A stretch of DNA of 5,009 nucleotides, from NCBI GenBank assembly GCA_964616985.1, contig CAZTVF010000211.1, positions 1 through 5,009 on the forward strand, written 5' to 3'. Below, in pieces: positions 1 through 5,009 of the stretch. The notes under the pieces are model-generated. The model saw only the letters and a program-made list of their open reading frames with translations. It was not told the origin of the DNA and ran no database searches. Origin of the DNA: CAZTVF01 sp964616985 (GTDB taxonomy: Bacteria; Planctomycetota; Phycisphaerae; SM23-33). The translations under genes and the position numbers were made by a program. Within the stretch, counting starts at the first letter, position 1. Each line of letters opens with the position of its first letter.

Positions 1-2
1 TG

Positions 3-569
3 CTGGACCTCGGCAGCGGCGCGGGCAAGGACGTGTTCCTGGCCGCTCAGAAAGTGGGCCCCTCGGGCAAGGCCATCGGCGTGGACATGACGCCCGAGAT
101 GCTCGCCCTGGCCGCCACGAACGCGGCGAAGTTCAGCCAGACCACCGGCCTGTCGAACGTGGAATTCCGCGAGGGCAACATCGAGGCCCTGCCGGTGGCC
201 GATGCGTCGGTGGACATGGTGATCTCCAACTGCGTGATCAATCTTTCCGCCGACAAGCCGCAGGTCTTCCGCGAGGTGCACCGCGTGCTCAAGCGCGGCG
301 GCAGGATGGTCGTCAGCGACATCGTGCTCAACCGCCCGCTGCCGCCGGAGATTCGCGACGACGCCGACCTCTATTCCGCCTGCATCTCCGGGGCGCTGCT
401 GCGCGACGAGTACCTCGCCGCCATCCGGGCCGCGGGCTTCGGCCGCGTGGAGATTCTCTCCGACCACACGTACGAGGCCCAGAACGCCTGCGACGACCAG
501 ATCACCAAGGACATCACCACGGCCCTCATGGGCGCCGCCGCCAGCATCACCGTTCTGGCGGTGAAGTGA
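3..569 (+). CDS. arsM: Arsenite S-adenosylmethionine methyltransferase ArsM, 5'-truncated by the window edge
   Basis: Cytosolic class I methyltransferase that transfers methyl groups from S-adenosylmethionine to trivalent arsenic, giving methylated and volatile arsenicals. Only the last 188 codons are here; the reading frame is open from position 3 and the true start lies upstream. The fragment opens with the SAM-binding motif I LDLGSGAGKD (residues 1-10), then GVDMTPEML (26-34), typical of ArsM. SNCVINLS carries a conserved cysteine (codon 231-233) and YSACISGAL another (codon 381-383); by family knowledge these are two of the cysteines that bind As(III), a third lying upstream of this fragment. 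LKRGGRMVVSDIVL and the C-terminal ASITVLAVK also match the family. The stop overlaps the start of the next gene, so the two are probably one operon. Family assignment is strong; substrate is inferred from the cysteines and motifs. An ArsR-type repressor or other ars genes, if present, would be outside the window. Confidence 0.9.
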   Translation: MDLGSGAGKDVFLAAQKVGPSGKAIGVDMTPEMLALAATNAAKFSQTTGLSNVEFREGNIEALPVADASVDMVISNCVINLSADKPQVFREVHRVLKRGGRMVVSDIVLNRPLPPEIRDDADLYSACISGALLRDEYLAAIRAAGFGRVEILSDHTYEAQNACDDQITKDITTALMGAAASITVLAVK

Positions 570-1123
570 TGGCGGGCCCGGGCGGACGCCTGCGGGCGGC
601 CCCGGCCGCGGCGATCGCCCTGGCGGTGCGGCACCGCCACGTGCTGCAGATGGTGCTGCTGGCGCTGGCGGTGCTGATCCTGACGCTGGAGGCCAACCGC
701 TTCATCGGCCAGCAGCTCTGGCGCAAGGGCCAGACGGTGATGACGATCTACCTGGTGCCGATGTACCTGCTGGTGCTGGGATGGATCGGCGTGATGCTGG
801 GCCAACCTCGCCTGCTGCGGCCGCTCCCCCTGTGCATCGACGCCGTCGTGATCGTCCTGGCCGGCATGCGGATGTTCACGCTGGCCCTGCCCGTCTCCGG
901 CCACGCGGTGCTGCTGGTGTACTCGATCCTCGTGACGCCGCACCGCACGTACCGGCTGATCGCGGGCGGGTACCTCGTAGTCACGCTGGCGATCAACATG
1001 GTGCTGTGGCACAACTACCTCTCGCCCCTGGCCGGCATCATCGTCGGGTGCGTGTTGTGGCGGCTGCGAACGCGGGCGATGAACGCTCATCAGCGGCACT
1101 GCAATTCATCATGGAACATGTGA
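569..1123 (+). CDS. Hypothetical multi-pass membrane protein, coupled to arsM
   Basis: I do not recognise a family. The 184-residue product is very hydrophobic, with segments at about residues 25-42, 57-78, 86-106, 111-123, 130-147 and 151-165, suggesting five or six membrane spans. The N-terminal ~24 residues are Arg/Ala-rich and positively charged. Start choice: ATG at 569 overlaps the arsM stop as TGATG, a classic coupling arrangement; a GTG one codon upstream at 566 is possible. The position implies shared transcription and translation with arsM, so a role linked to arsenic (for example handling methylated arsenicals) is conceivable, but no sequence motif shows this. I see no pair of cysteines placed like a metal site; single cysteines occur at residues 89, 161 and 178. 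Oddity: the last codons and the stop fall inside a dispersed repeat starting near 1113, and the final ~15 residues (polar, low GC) look unlike the rest, so the C terminus may have been changed by insertion. Confidence 0.75.
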   Translation: MAGPGGRLRAAPAAAIALAVRHRHVLQMVLLALAVLILTLEANRFIGQQLWRKGQTVMTIYLVPMYLLVLGWIGVMLGQPRLLRPLPLCIDAVVIVLAGMRMFTLALPVSGHAVLLVYSILVTPHRTYRLIAGGYLVVTLAINMVLWHNYLSPLAGIIVGCVLWRLRTRAMNAHQRHCNSSWNM

Positions 1124-1224
1124 GTGCGTTTGGCAGCGGCTTGCCGTTCGGCGCTGTCAGATCTGGATGGCGCCCCAGGCCTCTACAGTGCCGAACGGCA
1201 AGCCGCCGCCAAAGCCCTATCCCA
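1113..1224 (+). repeat. Dispersed palindromic repeat, copy 1
   Basis: This stretch matches 2897-3010 over about 112 bases in the same orientation. It starts at GGAACATGTGAGTGCGT (1113-1129). Its core is an inverted repeat with a 22-nt left arm at 1136-1157 and right arm at 1185-1206; all positions pair, one of them as a G-T wobble (1153 with 1189). The loop at 1158-1184 is 27 nt. An 18-nt part of the left arm (1140-1157) is identical in the other copy, and similarity fades after about 1212. It occupies the gap between two convergent genes and overlaps the end of the membrane-protein gene, giving that gene its TGA (1121-1123). A non-autonomous palindromic element is the best reading; a bidirectional terminator hairpin is a compatible function, although no T-run follows the stem on either strand. 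Confidence 0.8.
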
Positions 1225-1250
1225 GATTCAACCGTGAAGGACTACCAGGC

Positions 1251-1267
1251 CTGCCTGCCGGAGGCAG
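1251..1267 (-). terminator. Small hairpin downstream of the hydrolase gene, possible weak terminator
   Basis: CTGCCT (1251-1256) and AGGCAG (1262-1267) form a 6-bp stem with a 5-nt loop GCCGG, 27 bases past the stop of the minus-strand hydrolase gene. There is no T-tract after the stem on either strand, so intrinsic termination is doubtful; it may act with the larger palindrome next to it or be incidental in GC-rich DNA. Confidence 0.2.
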
Positions 1268-1294
1268 TAAGACCGCCATTCGTCAGACGACGGC

Positions 1295-2797
1295 TCACTC
1301 CCCCGCCGGCTTGGATGCGGCGTCCATCGCGGGCATTTTGCCGGCGGCGACGTCGGCCAGCCACTGGTCCAGTTCCGCCTGCTGCTCCTTGCCGAACAGC
1401 CACTCGTGCTTGCGGCCCTTGATGAAGTGCACCGTCAGCGGCACGCCCGCCTTCTGCCACGCGGGCATGGCCTGCTTCCACGTGGCCGCCCCGCCGTCCT
1501 GGTCGCCCACCAGCACGAACACGGGCGTTTTGCGGACCGCCTCGCCCTTGGGCAGCGGCATCGGCGTGTAGCCGCCCGCCGCGGGCTCCATCGGGTAGGC
1601 CGCATCGAGAATCAGCCCGCTGAACTTCTCGGGCTGCTGCGACCACATCGTCAGCGCCATCTGCCCGCCGGCGCTGAAGCCCATCAGGATCGGCCGCCGC
1701 GGCTGGATGCCCTTGATCTTGTCGATCTCGGCCATGACGCGGCTGATACGCGGGGCGTCCTGCGCGCTCCAGCCCATGAAGTTCTTCTGTGTGAACACCA
1801 GCAGCGCGTAACCGTTCTTGATGAACAGCGGCGCCATCGCCTCGACCACGCTGTTGGCCGAGCCGCCCGAGGGGTGCAGCCAGACGATCACCCGCTGCGG
1901 CTGTTCGGGCGTGGCGTTGGGGTCCATCCGCAGGCGGTACCGCAGCCCGCCGTCGGGGAAGCCCTCGACGGTCTTGACGCCCTCGATCTGGGCGCCCGCC
2001 TCGTAGCGCGCCCCGCCAGCCTTCTTCTCATTCTCGCGGGCCCGCGTCATCAGCCCCTGCCAGGCATTGTGCTCGCGCAGCGGCTGGAGGTCGTCGTCCC
2101 CGAGCAGGTGCGCGGGGTCTTCGTAGCCCAGGTCCATCGCCGTGTTGAGTTCGGTAATCGCGGCATCGTTCTTGCCCAGACGCGACAGGCCGCACGCGAG
2201 GTTGTAGCGGGCCATGGGGTCTTTGGGCATCAGTTCCACGATCTGCCTGCCCAGGTCGATGGCCTTGTCGTGTTCCTTGGCCGCGAAGGCCTCGGCCATC
2301 TCCTGCGCCAGCCGGGCCGCCTGCTGCTGCGTCGCCTGCGCCTTGGCGCGAGCGGCCAGGGCCTTGTTGTAGTTCTCTCCCACCTTGGCCAGCACGTCCT
2401 TGTACTGCGGAAGATTGCGGAGCGACTCGAGGTCGTCATCCTTGGCGATGTGGTTGAAGTCCGCATAGCCCATGTCTGCGCACGCGGCCAGTGCCGCCAC
2501 GGCCTCGTCGGGCTTGTTCAGCCGGGCCATCGCGCAGGCGAGGTTGTAGTACCCCCCTGCGTGAGGCACCAGCACCAACTGGGCGCGGACCTGCTGGGCC
2601 GCCTGCTCATATTGTTTGGCCGCGAACAGCTGGGCGATTTCGATCTCCATCTTCGCCGCCTGTGCCATCTGCTCCTGCGTCGGCTGGGAGGCCGCCGGGC
2701 GCGACGCCGACGGCCTGCTCGCCGCCTCCTGCGCCGCCGCAAAGGAAGCCGCCGCCACAATCGCCAGGGTCAACACAAGCTTTCGCATCCACTGCAT
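1295..2797 (-). CDS. Exported TPR-like / alpha-beta hydrolase fusion (probable serine esterase)
   Basis: A 500-residue protein predicted to be exported and to hydrolyse an ester or related bond; substrate unknown. Residues 1-22 form a signal peptide (MRK, hydrophobic core, AAA before Gln23), with no lipobox cysteine. A Ser/Ala/Pro/Arg linker follows (24-42). Two homologous ~100-residue units at about 47-147 and 160-260 share YNLAC (84-88 and 198-202) and DDDLxxLR (120-127 and 234-241); they resemble the TPR end-of-group type. The C-terminal hydrolase domain (about 265-485) has an oxyanion-type WLHPSGG (306-312), nucleophile elbow GFSAGG (373-378, Ser375), probable acid Asp434 in GDQDGG and His464 in KHEW, so the catalytic set looks intact. 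It recalls PHB-depolymerase/phospholipase-carboxylesterase-like hydrolases, but the exact family is uncertain. Start: this ATG has GGAGAG just upstream; the ATG at 2809 would lie ahead of that site, giving 504 residues. The gene stands alone, convergent with arsM and divergent from the DUF445 gene. Confidence 0.85.
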   Translation of the reverse strand: MQWMRKLVLTLAIVAAASFAAAQEAASRPSASRPAASQPTQEQMAQAAKMEIEIAQLFAAKQYEQAAQQVRAQLVLVPHAGGYYNLACAMARLNKPDEAVAALAACADMGYADFNHIAKDDDLESLRNLPQYKDVLAKVGENYNKALAARAKAQATQQQAARLAQEMAEAFAAKEHDKAIDLGRQIVELMPKDPMARYNLACGLSRLGKNDAAITELNTAMDLGYEDPAHLLGDDDLQPLREHNAWQGLMTRARENEKKAGGARYEAGAQIEGVKTVEGFPDGGLRYRLRMDPNATPEQPQRVIVWLHPSGGSANSVVEAMAPLFIKNGYALLVFTQKNFMGWSAQDAPRISRVMAEIDKIKGIQPRRPILMGFSAGGQMALTMWSQQPEKFSGLILDAAYPMEPAAGGYTPMPLPKGEAVRKTPVFVLVGDQDGGAATWKQAMPAWQKAGVPLTVHFIKGRKHEWLFGKEQQAELDQWLADVAAGKMPAMDAASKPAGE

Positions 2798-2801
2798 GTC
2801 A

Positions 2802-2807
2802 CTCTCC
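2802..2807 (-). promoter_or_regulatory. Ribosome binding site deciding the hydrolase start
   Basis: On the minus strand GGAGAG lies at 2807 down to 2802, four bases before the ATG at 2797 (six from the GGAG core). It overlaps the first codons of the alternative ATG at 2809, which itself has no clear purine-rich site upstream. This favours 2797 as the start. ATG at 2788 is a further in-frame option. Confidence 0.6.
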
Positions 2808-2896
2808 ATTTTGAATGATCTCTCTCAGACGCCGGGCGGACAGGGAAGTTCCAGATGATTGGGGCACAGGTGATTGGCGGCGGCGCGGTAGACGAG

Positions 2897-3010
2897 GGAA
2901 CACGTGAGTGCGTGGCTGGCGTCTTGCCGTTCGGCGCTGTCGGATCTGGATGACGCCCTGGGGCATCTACAGCGCCGAACGGCAAGCCGCCGCCAAGGTC
3001 TTACCCCCAT
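2897..3010 (+). repeat. Dispersed palindromic repeat, copy 2
   Basis: This is the second copy of the element at 1113-1224, in the same orientation. It begins GGAACACGTGAGTGCGT (2897-2913), one base different from copy 1. The palindrome has a perfect 18-bp stem (2923-2940 with 2969-2986) that extends to 23 positions with one mismatch (2918-2940 with 2969-2991), around a 28-nt loop (2941-2968). Against copy 1 the 18-nt left arm is identical and the right arm differs at one base, whereas the loop has about five substitutions and one indel. It sits in the 276-bp gap between the divergent hydrolase and DUF445 genes, upstream of the DUF445 promoter region, so it may separate or influence the two promoters. 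Confidence 0.8.
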
Positions 3011-3018
3011 CCAAGCCG

Positions 3019-3048
3019 TTGTGCGCCCCCTTCCGGGCACGCTAACAT
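3019..3048 (+). promoter_or_regulatory. Candidate sigma70-type promoter for the DUF445 gene
   Basis: TTGTGC (3019-3024) and TAACAT (3043-3048) are spaced by 18 bases, with 3 of 6 and 4 of 6 consensus matches. Transcription would begin near 3055, leaving a leader of roughly 20 bases before the ATG at 3074. If real, the in-frame ATG at 3047 would not be transcribed, which agrees with the later start. The match is weak, and GC-rich bacteria of this kind often have divergent promoters. Confidence 0.3.
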
Positions 3049-3063
3049 GTGTCGGGGGCATAC

Positions 3064-3069
3064 AAAGGA
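3064..3069 (+). promoter_or_regulatory. Ribosome binding site deciding the DUF445 start
   Basis: AAAGGA (3064-3069) lies four bases before the ATG at 3074. The upstream in-frame ATG at 3047 follows GCTAAC and has no purine-rich site, so 3074 is preferred. Confidence 0.5.
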
Positions 3070-3073
3070 CCTC

Positions 3074-4921
3074 ATGAGACGCAACAGACTATACGGGCCG
3101 GTGTCGCTGGGCATCATGGCTGCGGGCAGCGTGGCGACCGAGTCGCTCATCCACCTGGCGGGGCTCACGGGGCCCGTGTGGCAGTTGGCCGCCAACGGCT
3201 TTCACGCCGGCCTCGTCGGCAGCCTGGCCGACTGGTACGCCGTGCACGTGCTGCTGAGGCCCGCGCCGGTGTTCATGCGTTTCTGGCCGTTCAAGACGCA
3301 CTCCGACCTGCTCATCCGCAACCGGGCCAAGCTCGAGACCAACATCATGCGGATGGTGCAGGACGAGCTGCTGTCCACCGACAAAATCTGGGACTACCTC
3401 GAGCGCCTCCGCCTGTTCGACCGCGGCATCGAGTTCTGCCGCAACCCGCGCAGCCTCGACCACGTGCTGGACTTCGTCCGCGGCAACGAACTGCTGACGC
3501 CCGTGGTGAACCAGCTGGGGCGGCCGGAGGCGGCGGCGGCCGCGGCCAACCTTGCCCGCGCGCAGCTGGCGCGGGCGGACCTGGCGCAGCCGCTGGGCGA
3601 GTGGATCGTCCGCGCGATCGATCGCGGCGACCAGCACGCCCTGTGGGAGGCGGCCTTGTCGGGCCTGGAGGCCAGCCTGGGCTCCAAGGACTCCGCCGCC
3701 CTGATCGCCAAGGTGGTCCGGCGGATGGCCCTGGCGTACCTGCCCACCCTGCGCCAGCAGGCCAACAGGCCCGAGGTGATCCAGCGCCTGGCCGACTGGC
3801 TGCGGACGTGGTTCGCGCAGCTGGACCTGGCCAGCCTGACCGGCCTGGCCGCCCGCGATGCCATCGCCCGCGGCGCGCACCACCCGCTCATCGACGACGT
3901 GCTGGATCACATTCACCAGTGGGTGGTCCACGACCCCAGCGTCGCCCGCGCAGTGCAGACCATGCTCGACGAGGCTGTGAACAACTACAAGAACCACGTC
4001 GGCCCGCTCCGCCGGCTGGTGGTGGCCGCACTGGAATGGGCCGCCTTGGACCGCGGCAAGGCCGTCGCCGCCATCGTCGGCGAGATCGGCGCGTACATCG
4101 CCCAGGTGCGCGACGACCGCCGCCACCCGCTGCGGGTGAGCGTCGACGAGCGGATCCAAAGCTACGCCGCCCGCCTCGTCGAGGGCGAGCCGCGCGTCCG
4201 CGAAGGCTTCGACAAGCTGCGGAAACACCTGATGACCGTGGACTTCAGCTCCACGCTTCGCCAGCTGGTGCAGTGGGTGGGCGAGTCGCTGGAGGCCAGC
4301 CTCAACGAGCCCCAGGCCGCCCCGCAGTGGGTGGACGTCGACGCCATCGCCCGCTCGCTGGCGGCGGCCGGCCAGACGCTGGTGGCCGAGGTGCGGAGCA
4401 ATCCCGATCATTTCCTCCGCACCCGCCTCGACGCCGCGATCGGCCGCTACGGCCGCAAGCTCGCCTCCGGCGACGCCGAGGCCAGCCTCCTGGTGCGGAA
4501 GCTGACGGCGGACCTGGTGGAGCATTCGCGCCTGGAGGGCATGATCGGCTCGATGCTGACGGGCCTGCGGGACACGCTGGTCGAGCAGCTGCCCCGGGCC
4601 GACAGCGCCGTCTGGCGGACGATCCACGACGCGATGGCGCAGGCCCGCGACCATTTCCTCGGCAGCCCCGACGCGCAGAAGCGCCTGGCCGACTGGTTCC
4701 GCGACTGGAGCCGCGCCCTGATCGCCCGCAACCACAAGCACATCGGCAGCCTGATCGAGCGCAGCCTCCGCGGCTTCGGCAACGACGAACTCGTCCGCAT
4801 CGTCGATGACAAGTTCGGCGACGACCTGCAGTTCGTCCGCCTCAACGGCGCGGTGCTGGGCTTCCTGATCGGCGTGATCCTCTCGCTGATCATGATGGGC
4901 CTGCGGGCGGGATCGCTGTAG
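3074..4921 (+). CDS. DUF445 family membrane-anchored protein (YjiN-like)
   Basis: A 615-residue member of the DUF445 family, whose molecular function is not established. The N-terminal part has a hydrophobic segment at about residues 9-28 and a second at about 38-62 containing the family hallmark GLVGSLADWYAV (46-57; family form close to GLVGGLADWFAV). PFKTHSDLLIRNRAKLETN (72-90) corresponds to the family's IPxTxIIPxNKDRIxxxLG region. A long, mostly helical, charged middle follows, with two LADWxRxW segments (LADWLRTWF, about 239-247, and LADWFRDWS, about 538-546). It ends in RLNGAVLGFLIGVILSLIMMGL (589-610), the typical C-terminal membrane anchor. So the protein probably spans the inner membrane at both ends with a large soluble middle. 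At 615 residues it is longer than E. coli YjiN (about 430). Start at 3074 is chosen for its AAAGGA site; 3047 would add nine residues. It appears to be transcribed alone, divergent from the hydrolase gene. Confidence 0.85.
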   Translation: MRRNRLYGPVSLGIMAAGSVATESLIHLAGLTGPVWQLAANGFHAGLVGSLADWYAVHVLLRPAPVFMRFWPFKTHSDLLIRNRAKLETNIMRMVQDELLSTDKIWDYLERLRLFDRGIEFCRNPRSLDHVLDFVRGNELLTPVVNQLGRPEAAAAAANLARAQLARADLAQPLGEWIVRAIDRGDQHALWEAALSGLEASLGSKDSAALIAKVVRRMALAYLPTLRQQANRPEVIQRLADWLRTWFAQLDLASLTGLAARDAIARGAHHPLIDDVLDHIHQWVVHDPSVARAVQTMLDEAVNNYKNHVGPLRRLVVAALEWAALDRGKAVAAIVGEIGAYIAQVRDDRRHPLRVSVDERIQSYAARLVEGEPRVREGFDKLRKHLMTVDFSSTLRQLVQWVGESLEASLNEPQAAPQWVDVDAIARSLAAAGQTLVAEVRSNPDHFLRTRLDAAIGRYGRKLASGDAEASLLVRKLTADLVEHSRLEGMIGSMLTGLRDTLVEQLPRADSAVWRTIHDAMAQARDHFLGSPDAQKRLADWFRDWSRALIARNHKHIGSLIERSLRGFGNDELVRIVDDKFGDDLQFVRLNGAVLGFLIGVILSLIMMGLRAGSL

Positions 4922-5009
4922 CGTAGTGGCACGAAAGCATGCTTACCCGGGCCTCGCAATCCGCAATCGCAGATTCAAATCCGAGATGCATAAACGCGAT
5001 GCTTCCGCA
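4922..5009 (+). other. Non-coding tail after the DUF445 gene
   Basis: These 88 bases are visibly less GC-rich than the genes and have no convincing gene. They hold a perfect palindrome AAGCATGCTT (4935-4944), a CCCGGG site just after it, and a 7-bp tandem duplication CGCAATC (4955-4961 and 4962-4968). No T-tract terminator is visible. The stretch may be the beginning of another intergenic repeat or the leader of a gene starting beyond the window. Confidence 0.4.

Noticed and set aside
371..1099. 242-codon open frame on the - strand opposite arsM and the membrane protein
   Set aside because: Gln/His/Arg-rich, no motif, and covers two better-supported genes.
781..1571. Open frames running through repeat copy 1 (781-1422 and 1167-1571, + strand), considered as a product encoded by the repeat
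   Set aside because: Neither frame is kept in copy 2, because the copies differ by single-base indels, and the translations are compositionally biased.
1406..2818. 470-codon open frame on the + strand opposite the hydrolase gene
   Set aside because: Its translation is Arg/Leu/His/Gly-rich with no domain signature, and it mirrors a minus-strand gene with signal peptide, repeats and catalytic motifs. It is a GC-driven antisense shadow.
3089..4741. 550-codon open frame on the - strand opposite the DUF445 gene
   Set aside because: Low-complexity composition rich in Val/Gly/Gln/His without motifs, fully inside a recognised family gene on the other strand.
3049..4809. 586-codon open frame on the + strand in another frame of the DUF445 gene
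   Set aside because: Pro/Arg/Gly/Ala-dominated translation typical of a frame shadow in GC-rich DNA.
4986..5009. Possible start of a new gene (ATG CAT AAA CGC GAT GCT TCC GCA)
   Set aside because: Only eight codons are visible and no ribosome site stands at a proper distance, so it cannot be told from chance.

Overview
The window is GC-rich bacterial DNA with four protein-coding genes, one of them cut by the left edge, and no RNA genes, insertion sequences or CRISPR that I can see. The style of the genes points to a planctomycete-like bacterium, possibly Phycisphaerae: a secreted hydrolase with a Ser/Ala/Pro-rich linker and TPR units, very GC-rich codons, and long spurious antisense ORFs. 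That assignment is inference; there is no rRNA or marker gene to confirm it.

Layout. (1) Positions 3-569 (+) hold the C-terminal three quarters or so of an arsenite S-adenosylmethionine methyltransferase (ArsM). It overlaps by one base (TGATG) with (2) a small multi-pass membrane protein of unknown function at 569-1123 (+), so the two look translationally coupled. (3) Positions 1295-2797 (-) encode an exported protein with two copies of a ~100-residue TPR-like unit followed by an alpha/beta-hydrolase domain with a full Ser/Asp/His set. It converges on the arsM pair. (4) Positions 3074-4921 (+) encode a long DUF445 (YjiN-like) membrane-anchored protein, divergent from the hydrolase gene. The last 88 bases are non-coding or only the leader of a next gene.

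The most notable non-genic signal is a ~112-bp dispersed repeat present twice, at about 1113-1224 and 2897-3010, in the same orientation. Each copy contains a long imperfect palindrome (22-23 bp arms around a 27-28 nt loop). The arms are almost identical between copies while the loop has diverged. The two copies lie in the two gaps flanking the hydrolase gene. The first copy overlaps the 3' end of the membrane-protein gene and supplies its stop codon. It resembles a non-autonomous palindromic element (REP- or MITE-like), and the hairpin could also end transcription between the converging genes.

Apart from the arsM-membrane protein pair, the genes do not form an obvious pathway, and I see no clear multi-gene novel system here.
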